A DNA stretch of 64,000 nt from Luteolibacter luteus (GTDB taxonomy: Bacteria > Verrucomicrobiota > Verrucomicrobiia > Verrucomicrobiales > Akkermansiaceae), in assembly GCF_012913485.1 (NCBI RefSeq), contig NZ_CP051774.1:186001-250000 (forward strand), given 5' to 3'. A program made the translations under genes and the position numbers. Shown in pieces: positions 9,943 through 17,865 of the stretch (the stretch's first letter is position 1; each line of letters opens with the position of its first letter). The notes beneath the pieces were generated by a model, which made no database searches, was not told the DNA's origin, and worked only from the letters and a program-made list of their open reading frames with translations.

Positions 9943-11136
9943 CTAGCTCCGCGCCGCCTCGCCCCGATACCGCCCCGGGGTCATTCCGACCGCAATGCGA
10001 AAGGCGCGCGCGAAGTCACTGCTGCTCCCGAAGCCACTCTGCTCGGCCACCAGGGTGATCGATAGCTTCGTCTGGGTGAGAAGTCGCCGCGCCTCCGCGA
10101 TCTGACGTTGGCGGATCGCCTGCCCGGGAGTCAGTCCGGTCGCGGCCTCGAAGTGCTTGTAAAAGGTCATCTTCGAAACCTGCTGCGTCTCATCGAGGAG
10201 CTGCTCCACGCTCAAGCCATTACAGGCGTGCCGGTCGATGTAGTTGAGCGCGCCGGAGAGGTCGCAGATGCTCGCCGCCTTCAAGCCCGTGGATTGGCGC
10301 ACGTGCAGGTCCACCGCTTCCACGGCCATGGCCGGTTTTTCGGGCATCCGCCCCTGGATCATCCCGTCGAGCACCTTCAAGGCCTCCGAGCCGATGATCT
10401 CGTTGGCGAACTGCACGCTGGTGAGGGTGGGCCTGCTGGAGAGGCAAAAGTCCATGTCATCGCCGCCGATCACGGCCACATCCTCCGGCACGCGCAGGCC
10501 TAGGGCATGGCAGACGCGCACGAGATAGTTTCCGCCGCCGTGGTGCGCGGACATCACTCCCGCAGGCTTCGGCAGACCCAGCAGCCAGCGGGCAAGTCCC
10601 TCCGGCACCGGCTCCACCGGGGCGTCCAGATCCGACAGGAATTCCGGATCGATCGGTTCCGCATACACCGCGCCCTCGGGATTCGGAGGCCGGGCGGCTT
10701 CGTGGAAGGCCCGCGTGAAAATCTTCAGCACCTCCGGATTGCGATCCAGATAAAGGTATCCCAGCGAACGGATCCCCTGCTGCCGGAAATGCTGGGCCGC
10801 CGCCTCTACCATCCGGTGAAAACAACCGCCGAAGAGAACCACTCCGGGGCGTGGCGAAATCGGGCCTATGTTGACGATCGGCGGGACCACCTCGAGCCCT
10901 TCCATCAAGCCATCGAACTCCCGGTCGTCGAGATGGGTCAGCAATCCGTCCGGTCTCCAGCGATTGAGCGCGGCGAGTTCCGCGGCGGCCTTGTTCCGCT
11001 TCGCGATCTCGAATGAAACCCTGAAGTCACGCAGGATCAGCGGCGGATAAAGGTCCGCATAAGATAGCGCACCCCGGATCATCCGGTGCACCGCTGCGTT
11101 CGAGAACGCCGCCACGAAGCCAATCTTGCGAGGCAT
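9943..11136 (-). CDS. XylR-type regulator: LacI-like sensor fused to AraC DNA-binding domain
   Basis: A predicted 397-residue cytoplasmic transcription factor. The first 270 residues form a periplasmic-binding-protein-like (LacI/GalR) sensor: MPRKIGFVAAFSNAAVHRMI at the start, PAGVMSAHHGGGNYLVRVC and the VAVIGGDDMDFCL segment typical of these sensors. The last 100 residues are an AraC double helix-turn-helix (TFYKHFEAATGLTPGQAIR, SGFGSSSDFARAFRIAVGM). This order is typical of XylR-like regulators of sugar use. I prefer ATG 11136 over ATG 11142 and GTG 11163 because GAGTGG lies 6 bases upstream. It is divergent from the exported protein at 11341 and upstream of the giant-protein operon; either could be its target. 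Confidence 0.9.
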   Translation of the reverse strand: MPRKIGFVAAFSNAAVHRMIRGALSYADLYPPLILRDFRVSFEIAKRNKAAAELAALNRWRPDGLLTHLDDREFDGLMEGLEVVPPIVNIGPISPRPGVVLFGGCFHRMVEAAAQHFRQQGIRSLGYLYLDRNPEVLKIFTRAFHEAARPPNPEGAVYAEPIDPEFLSDLDAPVEPVPEGLARWLLGLPKPAGVMSAHHGGGNYLVRVCHALGLRVPEDVAVIGGDDMDFCLSSRPTLTSVQFANEIIGSEALKVLDGMIQGRMPEKPAMAVEAVDLHVRQSTGLKAASICDLSGALNYIDRHACNGLSVEQLLDETQQVSKMTFYKHFEAATGLTPGQAIRQRQIAEARRLLTQTKLSITLVAEQSGFGSSSDFARAFRIAVGMTPGRYRGEAARS

Positions 11137-11340
11137 GAGCATCCACTCGCAGGTTATAGACACTCAGCGGCGGATCGCCGAGAGAAAGTTAATCGTCTGA
11201 CGCGGGATATAGCTTTCCGTCCGGATTCGGCAAATCAGGGACTTGCTTGGCCATCCCCCTCCTATCCCCCGCGATGACAAAAGACCCTGCAACTTCTTCC
11301 CGGGTCGGCGGGTTCTATCCCGTTGGATCAAAAAACCAGT

Positions 11341-12120
11341 ATGAAACCACAACTCCTCCGATTCCTTCCGCTCTCTTTCGCGCTGCTCGCGACCGCCACG
11401 GCCCAAGACACCCCACCGGCAACGCCGCCTGCGACGCCGGAGCAGGCACCCGCCGCAAACCCGGCAGCCGACCTGGCCGCCGCCGCGGAAAAGCTGGCCG
11501 CCGCCAAAAGCTATGCCTGGAGCCAGACGACGTCCTTCGGCGGCAATTTCGGCGACCGCACGACTTCCGGCAAAAAGGGCAGCGGCGGTTACCTTCTCGT
11601 CACCATGCCGGGGCGTGACCAAGATTTCCAAGTGCTCTCCCGCAAGAGCAAGGTGGCGATGCAGCGCGATGGCAGCTGGGTCGTGCCGGATCCTGATGGT
11701 GAGGAACAAGGCCCCGGCCGCTGGATCGCGCGGATGGTACAGAATCTCAAGGAGCCGACCGCCGATGCCAAGGATCTCGCCTCCAAGGCGAAGGACCTGA
11801 AGCTGGAGAATGGCAGCATCAAGGGCACCCTCGATGAAGCCACTGCAAAAGAGCTGATGTCCTTCCGCGGCTTCGGACGTCGCGGCGGCGGAGGTGGTGG
11901 TGACCAAGGCGGACCGCCGGAAGTCACGGGTGCCAGCGGCACGGTCAGCTTCACGGTGGCGAACGGGGTGCTGACCGGCTACGAGCTCACCCTGACCGGC
12001 CGCATGAATTTCCGCGGTGAAGACCGCGATGTGAACCGCACCACCAAGGTCTCCTTCACCGGAGTCGGTTCCACCAGCTTCGACATTCCGGAAGCCGCCG
12101 CTGGCCTGCTGGCGGAATGA
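11341..12120 (+). CDS. Exported protein of unknown function
   Basis: A predicted 259-residue protein. A signal peptide (MKPQLLRFLPLSFALLATATAQ) precedes a Pro/Ala-rich linker and then a soluble domain with many beta-type segments. These include SYAWSQTTSFGG, GGYLLVTMPG, TVSFTVANGVLTGYELTLTG and a terminal TSFDIPEAAAGLLAE. The alternation recalls lipoprotein-carrier (LolA-like) or outer-membrane sorting folds, but no diagnostic residue supports this. A glycine run (GRRGGGGGGDQGG) splits the domain. The gene is monocistronic: it is divergent from the XylR-like regulator and followed by a strong hairpin terminator. I use ATG 11341; an in-frame TTG at 11323 would spoil the signal peptide. Confidence 0.8.
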   Translation: MKPQLLRFLPLSFALLATATAQDTPPATPPATPEQAPAANPAADLAAAAEKLAAAKSYAWSQTTSFGGNFGDRTTSGKKGSGGYLLVTMPGRDQDFQVLSRKSKVAMQRDGSWVVPDPDGEEQGPGRWIARMVQNLKEPTADAKDLASKAKDLKLENGSIKGTLDEATAKELMSFRGFGRRGGGGGGDQGGPPEVTGASGTVSFTVANGVLTGYELTLTGRMNFRGEDRDVNRTTKVSFTGVGSTSFDIPEAAAGLLAE

Positions 12121-12133
12121 GCAAGTTCTCCTC

Positions 12134-12174
12134 AAAAAAGGAACGCGGTCGTCCCCCAGGACCGCGTTCTTTTT
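12134..12174 (+). terminator. Rho-independent terminator
   Basis: A perfect 10-bp stem, GAACGCGGTC (12141-12150) pairing with GACCGCGTTC (12160-12169), with a 9-base loop. It is preceded by six A and followed by a T tract (12170-12174). It lies 14 bases after the stop of the exported protein and ends that single-gene transcript before the large operon begins. Confidence 0.9.
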
Positions 12175-12285
12175 GACGGGGGCATCACATTGCCGGGAAT
12201 GCGCGCCGGGGAATCCCCTCTCCTCTAGGATGATCTTCCGTCCTCCGGAAATTTCCCGCGGATTCGGGTTTTCCGTGCCGAGTGC

Positions 12286-14844
12286 ATGCCAAGTGCTACC
12301 CTTCGGGCTATGACGTGGGAACGAGGCTTTCAGCGCTGCTGGCGAGTCGCGATCGCGATGGCGGCGCTGCATGGCTCGGCCAGCGCCCAAGAACCCGCTC
12401 CCATCGACGCGGCACGCAGCGCATTTCTCAAGGGCGACTACGCCGCCAGCTTGGCCGCCGCGCAAAAAGCGACGCCGGATGACGAAGACTTTCCCGAGTT
12501 CATCGCGCTGGAAATCCGCACGCTCGTCGAAACCGGGAAGTATCAGGAAGCGGTCGAGCGCGTGGGTGAGCTGGGACGTCGTGCCGCCTTCTATCCGGAG
12601 CTGGCCCTTGAAGCAGGGCGTGCCCTGCGTGCGGCGGGCCACCGCGATGTGGCCTCCGATCTGATCGAGCGGGCGGTCCGCTTCGAGGCGCCGCGTCCGG
12701 CCAAGGACAAGTCCCGCGCCACGGTGGCCTTTGGCGAGCTTTTGTTAGAGCATCGCGTGGATGCGAAGGTAGTGCTGGACCGTTTGTTAGAGCCGGCGAA
12801 GAAGGCCGATCCGGAAGGACGCGCGCCTTATCTCGCGCTCGGGAAGCTCGCCCTCGCGAACCATGACCGCCAACTCGCCGCGGAGTATTTTCGCGAGGGC
12901 CTGAAGCGCTTCCCCGGCGATCCCGATTTCAATCTCGGCCTCGAACAATCGGGCCTCGATCTCCCTGCCGCGAATCGCGAGCCGGGAATCGCCAGCTATC
13001 TGGACCTGGCCTTGAAGGCGAATCCCAAGCATACGGCGGCCTTGCTTTTCAAGGCGACCGAGCTGACCGGCCGGAAGGCCTTCAAGGAAGCCAAGGACGT
13101 CTTTGAACAAGTGCTGGCCATCAATCCGGATCATCCCGAGGCGTGGGCCGGCCTTGCCGCGATCGCCTTGGTGCAGGATGACGAAAAGGAAGCCACGGCC
13201 GCGATCGCGCGGGCAAAGAAGCTCCACGAGGACAATCCCCGCGTGCCTGAGATCATCGGCACCACCTTGGCGGGTCAGTATCGCTTCGCGGAAGGCATCA
13301 AGTATCTCGAAGAAGCGCGGCAGCTCGATCCGCTTTCGCCTCCGATCTTGTTCGAGCTCGGGTCGAACCAGCTCCGCTTCGGCCAGTTGGATCACGGATG
13401 GGAGAATGTCGCGCTGGCCCATGAGCTGGATCCCTACAATGTCGCCGCCTTCAACCTGATCACCCTGCGCGACAAGCTCCGCGACTATCCGGTGCGGGAG
13501 AAGGATGGCGTGCGCCTCCGCATGTCTCCTGAGGACATGGCGGTCTTCGGCGGCCGCGCCCTCGAACTCGCAGCTCGGGCGAAGACGACGCTTGCTGACA
13601 AGTATGGCATCAGGCTTTCCGTGCCGGTGATGGTGGAGATCCTGCCGAAGCAGGAGGACTTCGCGATCCGCACCTTCGGCCTGCCGGGCGGGGAGTCATT
13701 CCTCGGTGTCTGCTTCGGCCCGCTGATCACGATGACCAGCCCGCGTGGTCGTCTGGGGCGGTCAAATTGGGAAGCGGTGCTCTGGCATGAGATGGCTCAC
13801 ACCATCACGCTCGATGCCAGCCGCCACCGGATCCCGCGCTGGCTGTCGGAAGGCATCAGTGTCTTCGAGGAGCGCGAGGTACATGCCGGTTGGGGACAAG
13901 GGATGACTTCGGAATTCCGGAAACGTTTCCTCGATGGCGAGGTGCCGCCGATCAGCCGGCTGGATGAATCCTTTGCCGGGGAGGACATCATGCTAGGCTA
14001 CTACCACTCCTCGCTCGTCGCGGAGTATATCGTCCGCACTTTCGGCATGGAGGCGATGCGTGCGATCCTCGCCGATCTTTCCACCGGGAAGCCCGTCGAC
14101 GAAGCCATCGCCAAGCACACGAAGACTGCCAATCTGGAGAAAGACTTCTTGGAATACGCGAAGAAGATCGCCAACAGCTACGGGCCGGACCTCGATTGGA
14201 CGCCGCTGGAAGACGAAGAGTATGTGGCCTACCGCGAGGATCCGGCGAAGTGGGTCGCGGCGAATCCGAAGCGTTACGCCGCCACCATGATGCTCGTTTC
14301 CGCGCTGACCGAGGAGCGGAAGTGGCAGGACTCGAAGGATCTATTGGAAAAAATCATCGCAGCGGAACCGAACAACCGCGAGTCCTTCAATCCCTACATG
14401 TCGCTCGCGCTCGCCTGCCGTGGTCTCGGTGACGAAGCGGGCGAACGCGCCGCGCTGCTAAAGCTGCTCTCGATTGACTCGAATGTTTCCGATGCCGCCG
14501 CCCGGCTTCTGGAGCTCGGCGGCACGATGTCTGCAGCGGAACGGGCGGCTCACGGCGACCAGATGCTCCAGACCAATCCCTTCCAGGAAAAGGCCTACCG
14601 CACCCTCGCGGCTGCGGCGAAGGAGTCCGGTGATCCACGCCGCACGCGGGAGGCGCTTGAGTCGCTGCTCGCCTTGGAGCCGCGCGATGCCGGCCGCCTG
14701 CACTACGAACTCGCGACGCTCCTGCGGAAGTCGGATCCGGTGCCAGCCCGCCGCCAGGTCCTGCAAGCCTTGGAAGAGAATCCACGCTTCCAGGCCGCGC
14801 TGGAGCTGCTCAGCACCTTTCCCCCTGCCCCACCGAACAAATGA
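12286..14844 (+). CDS. TPR protein with gluzincin-type HEMAH metallopeptidase site
   Basis: A predicted 852-residue exported protein heading the MoxR/Bat-like operon. The signal peptide ends near ALHGSASAQ; ATG 12310 is an equally good start and would remove 8 residues. Residues about 45-400 and 640-840 are tetratricopeptide-like helical repeats (for example AINPDHPEAWAGLAAIALVQ and EARQLDPLSPPILFELG). Between them lies a zinc-peptidase segment: HEMAH at about 501-505, followed by WLSEGISVFEE, where the glutamate after WLSEG would be the third ligand, as in peptidase MA-like gluzincins. Its stop overlaps the next start (ATGA at 14841). It is probably periplasmic; substrate unknown. The complete HExxH suggests real activity. 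Confidence 0.9.
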   Translation: MPSATLRAMTWERGFQRCWRVAIAMAALHGSASAQEPAPIDAARSAFLKGDYAASLAAAQKATPDDEDFPEFIALEIRTLVETGKYQEAVERVGELGRRAAFYPELALEAGRALRAAGHRDVASDLIERAVRFEAPRPAKDKSRATVAFGELLLEHRVDAKVVLDRLLEPAKKADPEGRAPYLALGKLALANHDRQLAAEYFREGLKRFPGDPDFNLGLEQSGLDLPAANREPGIASYLDLALKANPKHTAALLFKATELTGRKAFKEAKDVFEQVLAINPDHPEAWAGLAAIALVQDDEKEATAAIARAKKLHEDNPRVPEIIGTTLAGQYRFAEGIKYLEEARQLDPLSPPILFELGSNQLRFGQLDHGWENVALAHELDPYNVAAFNLITLRDKLRDYPVREKDGVRLRMSPEDMAVFGGRALELAARAKTTLADKYGIRLSVPVMVEILPKQEDFAIRTFGLPGGESFLGVCFGPLITMTSPRGRLGRSNWEAVLWHEMAHTITLDASRHRIPRWLSEGISVFEEREVHAGWGQGMTSEFRKRFLDGEVPPISRLDESFAGEDIMLGYYHSSLVAEYIVRTFGMEAMRAILADLSTGKPVDEAIAKHTKTANLEKDFLEYAKKIANSYGPDLDWTPLEDEEYVAYREDPAKWVAANPKRYAATMMLVSALTEERKWQDSKDLLEKIIAAEPNNRESFNPYMSLALACRGLGDEAGERAALLKLLSIDSNVSDAAARLLELGGTMSAAERAAHGDQMLQTNPFQEKAYRTLAAAAKESGDPRRTREALESLLALEPRDAGRLHYELATLLRKSDPVPARRQVLQALEENPRFQAALELLSTFPPAPPNK

Positions 14845-15662
14845 AGCCCGTGCTCGCCATCGCCAGCTTGCTCCTCTGCGTCTTCATCGTGGATTCCTCC
14901 GGCCAGGGCTGGCGCGGGGGCAGGAACCGCCGCGGAGATCGTCCGGATCGCGGCTTGGGCGATCGCAATGGCGTGGAACGCTGGCAGAATGACCCGCGCT
15001 TTCCGGAGGACACCTTCCGCTTCGTCCGGCTTCGACCCGAGAATCACTACAAGTGGGCGACGGACTATCCGGACAGCGACCTGAATTTCTCCTTCCGCCT
15101 CCAGCAGATGACGGCGATCCGCGTGAATCCGGATCCGATCGTCCTGCCAATCCTCGATCCCGAGCTGAAGAAGTATCCCTTCCTTTATACGATCGAGACC
15201 GGCTCGCTCGACCTCAGCGAGGAGGAGACCAAGGTGCTGCGCGAGCATTTGCTCAATGGCGGCTTCCTGATGATCGATGACTTCTGGGGCGAATACGAGT
15301 GGGAGAACACCAGAGACCAGATGCAGAAGGTCTTTCCCGATCTGCCGATCAAGGAGCTGGAGCTCGATCACCCGATCTTCAGCACGGTCTTCCCGCTGAA
15401 GGTGAAGCCGCAGATCCCGGCAATCGATGTCGCGCTGCGCGGACGCTATACCGGCGTCTTCTGGGAGCAAGGCGCGGAAGGCGCACACTTCCACGGCATC
15501 TTCGACCAGAAGGGCCGCCTGATGGTGATCATCTGCCAGAACACCGACCTCGGCGATGGCTGGGAACGCGAGGGCGAGGATCCTTACTACTTCACCGAAT
15601 TCAGCGAAAAGCTGGCCTACCCGATGGGCATCAACATCATCGTCTATTCGATGACCCACTGA
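14841..15662 (+). CDS. DUF4159 domain protein
   Basis: A predicted 273-residue exported protein. A signal peptide is followed by a basic linker (RGGRNRRGDRPDRG), and then a DUF4159 domain from about residue 50 to the end. Recognisable points are FRFVRLRPENHYKWATDYPD, a central GGFLMIDDFWG, ELELDHPIFSTVFPL, and a C-terminal YPMGINIIVYSMTH. DUF4159 proteins usually accompany MoxR, DUF58 and BatA genes and have a glutamine-amidotransferase-like Rossmann core without a known activity. The start overlaps the preceding stop and the stop lies 9 bases before moxR, so it is part of the same operon. Confidence 0.9.
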   Translation: MKPVLAIASLLLCVFIVDSSGQGWRGGRNRRGDRPDRGLGDRNGVERWQNDPRFPEDTFRFVRLRPENHYKWATDYPDSDLNFSFRLQQMTAIRVNPDPIVLPILDPELKKYPFLYTIETGSLDLSEEETKVLREHLLNGGFLMIDDFWGEYEWENTRDQMQKVFPDLPIKELELDHPIFSTVFPLKVKPQIPAIDVALRGRYTGVFWEQGAEGAHFHGIFDQKGRLMVIICQNTDLGDGWEREGEDPYYFTEFSEKLAYPMGINIIVYSMTH

Positions 15663-15671
15663 CCTTACTCC

Positions 15672-16679
15672 ATGATTACGGACATCGACTCACACGTTAC
15701 CCAAGAGCAACTGGTCCGCCGCATCGCGGAAGGGCGGGACCGCATTCGCAAGGAACTCGCGAAGGTTATCCGCGGTCAGGAAGAGGTCATCGAGCTGCTG
15801 CTCATCGCACTGCTGTCCGGCGGTCATGCATTGATCACCGGTGCGCCCGGACTCGCGAAGACCCTGCTCATCCAATCGACCGCGCGGCTCTTCCACCTTT
15901 CGTTCAATCGCATCCAATTCACCCCGGACCTGATGCCCGCGGACATCACCGGCACGGAGATCCTCGGCGACTCCCCGGAAGGCGGGCGGCGTCTGGAATT
16001 CGTGAGAGGCCCGATCTTCGCCAACCTGATCCTGGCGGACGAAATCAACCGCACGCCGCCGAAGACCCAGTCGGCCCTGCTGGAGGCGATGCAGGAGCAC
16101 CAGGTCACCGCGGCGGGAGTGCGCTACCCGCTGGATGAACCGTTCTTCGTGCTGGCTACCAAGAACCCGGTGGAAATGGAGGGCACCTATCCGCTGCCGG
16201 AAGCGCAGCTCGATCGCTTCATGTTCGACATCCGCATCGACTACCTCAGCGAGGACGATGAGGTGGCAGTGGTCACCAGCACGACTTCCAAGCGGCCGGA
16301 GCCGATCGAAGCGCTCTTCAGCGGCGAGGATCTTCTGGCATTCCACGAGATCGTAAGGCGCGTCCCGATCGCGGAGGAGACCGCGCGTTACGCCGTGCGC
16401 CTTGTCGGCGCCTCGCGGCCGAACCGTCCGGGCACGCCGGACTTCGTGAACGAGTGGGTGAACTGGGGCGCCGGACTGCGGGCCGCGCAATGCCTCGTCA
16501 TCGGCGGCAAGGCGCGTGCCCTGCTGAATGGCCGCTCCCATGTCACCCCGGATGACATCCGTGCGCTCGCCCATCCCGTGCTGCGGCATCGCGTGCTGCC
16601 GAATTTCCGGGCGGAGGCCGAAGGCATCACGCCGGAGGGGATTGTGGATCGATTGCTGAAGCACGTGCCGCTGCCATGA
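15672..16679 (+). CDS. MoxR family AAA+ ATPase
   Basis: A predicted 335-residue cytoplasmic ATPase. Walker A is GAPGLAKT (57-64), Walker B is LILADE (119-124), followed by the MoxR signature EINRTPPKTQSALLEAMQE. Sensor-type motif NPVEMEGTYPLPEAQLDRF follows, and the C-terminal lid carries VTPDDIRALAHPVLRHR. MoxR ATPases act as chaperones that load or activate VWA-domain partners; the DUF58, BatA-like and VWA proteins encoded just downstream are the likely partners. Length is normal for the family. The operon is interrupted after it by a 238-base gap that holds an inverted-repeat pair. Confidence 0.96.
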   Translation: MITDIDSHVTQEQLVRRIAEGRDRIRKELAKVIRGQEEVIELLLIALLSGGHALITGAPGLAKTLLIQSTARLFHLSFNRIQFTPDLMPADITGTEILGDSPEGGRRLEFVRGPIFANLILADEINRTPPKTQSALLEAMQEHQVTAAGVRYPLDEPFFVLATKNPVEMEGTYPLPEAQLDRFMFDIRIDYLSEDDEVAVVTSTTSKRPEPIEALFSGEDLLAFHEIVRRVPIAEETARYAVRLVGASRPNRPGTPDFVNEWVNWGAGLRAAQCLVIGGKARALLNGRSHVTPDDIRALAHPVLRHRVLPNFRAEAEGITPEGIVDRLLKHVPLP

Positions 16680-16717
16680 AATACGCTCTCACCACTTGGC
16701 AAGCGGCCACATGCCTG

Positions 16718-16873
16718 CCCCGGGAGCGCGGAGCCTCCGGCCCGCAGAGGCAACCCACCGATCATGCTTCACCTCGCGGACCGCATACGCCCCACCGTCG
16801 CCTTGCTACGAGCTTCGCGAACTCACCACTCCTCGGGACTATTCTGCGGGGCGGAGCCTCCGCGCTCCTGGGA
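16718..16873 (+). repeat. Inverted pair of 30-bp GC-rich repeats (REP/BIME-like)
   Basis: Two copies of a 30-base sequence lie in opposite orientation at 16718-16747 and 16844-16873. I count 26 of 30 identical positions after reverse complementing one. Each copy has a near-palindromic core around GCGGAGCCTCCGC. The 238 bases between the moxR stop and the DUF58 start contain no convincing gene. A mobile REP-type element or a remnant is plausible; a hairpin that lowers downstream expression is another possibility. No other copy was noticed in this window. Confidence 0.6.
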
Positions 16874-16917
16874 GCACGCATGGCTTCATGCTCCACGGGA
16901 TCACCTTGGCGTAATTG

Positions 16918-17856
16918 ATGAACCCCAACCCGTCATCTCCCCGCCCTTCGACCTTCGCCGATCCGGTGGCGCTGATGCGGGTCCGCAGCCTCGAACTGCG
17001 CGCACGCACGGTGGTGGAAGGATTCTGGAAAGGACTTCATCGTAGCCCGCGGCATGGCTTCTCCGCGGAGTTCGCCGAGTACCGGCAATACGTCCCGGGC
17101 GATGACATCCGCTATCTCGATTGGAAGGTGCTGGCACGGCGCGACAAGTCCTTCATCCGAAAATTCCGGGAGGAGACGAATGTCCGCTGCCACGTGCTGC
17201 TCGATCTCAGCCGCTCGATGGGCTACGGCTCGAAGACCTACACCAAGCTCGAATACGCCCGCACCTTGGCCGCCACGCTGGCGATGTTCCTTCACCAGCA
17301 GGGCGACGAGATCGGGCTGCTCACCTTTGATGAAGTCGCGCGCGATTACCTGCCACCACGCCATCGCAGCGGGCACCTGCACGCCATCCTCGCCGCGCTG
17401 GACAAGCCCGCGCTCGGCATCGGCGCGGCCTTGCATGCGCCGGTCGATGCCATCCTTTCCCGCGGCCGCATGCGCGGGCTGGTCTTCGTGATCTCGGATT
17501 TCCTCACCCCGCTCACGGAGCTGAAAGCCCCGCTCTCCGCACTCGCTGCCTGCGGCCATGACATCAGCCTGATGCAGACGCTCGATCCGGCGGAGATCCA
17601 CTTCACGTTCGACTCCGCGGTGAACTTCGAGGACATGGAATCCGGCCGCGTCCTCCCCGCTGATCCCGACCAACTGCGCGCGGGATACCTGAAGAAGTTC
17701 AACGCGCACCAACAGGGTCTCAAGTCGCTCTGCGACACACTCGGCATCCTCCATCACCTGCTACCGACCGACCAACCATTGGAGACCGCCCTGCACACCT
17801 ACCTTTCCGGCCGGCAATCGCTTGGCCAACGCATCGACCGCAAGAGCAGCACCTGA
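16918..17856 (+). CDS. DUF58 domain protein (VWA-like)
   Basis: A predicted 312-residue cytoplasmic protein. The family signature is visible: SAEFAEYRQYVPGDDIRYLDWKVLARRDKSFIRKF around residues 45-80 (quoted here as separate motifs GDDIRYLDWK and KSFIRKF), then a VWA-type metal site DLSRSMGYGS, and IGLLTFDE. DUF58 proteins are regular partners of MoxR ATPases. I take ATG 16918; the in-frame TTG just upstream is less likely. It is separated from moxR by the inverted-repeat element and followed after 9 bases by the BatA-like gene. Confidence 0.93.
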   Translation: MNPNPSSPRPSTFADPVALMRVRSLELRARTVVEGFWKGLHRSPRHGFSAEFAEYRQYVPGDDIRYLDWKVLARRDKSFIRKFREETNVRCHVLLDLSRSMGYGSKTYTKLEYARTLAATLAMFLHQQGDEIGLLTFDEVARDYLPPRHRSGHLHAILAALDKPALGIGAALHAPVDAILSRGRMRGLVFVISDFLTPLTELKAPLSALAACGHDISLMQTLDPAEIHFTFDSAVNFEDMESGRVLPADPDQLRAGYLKKFNAHQQGLKSLCDTLGILHHLLPTDQPLETALHTYLSGRQSLGQRIDRKSST

Positions 17857-17865
17857 ACCGATATC

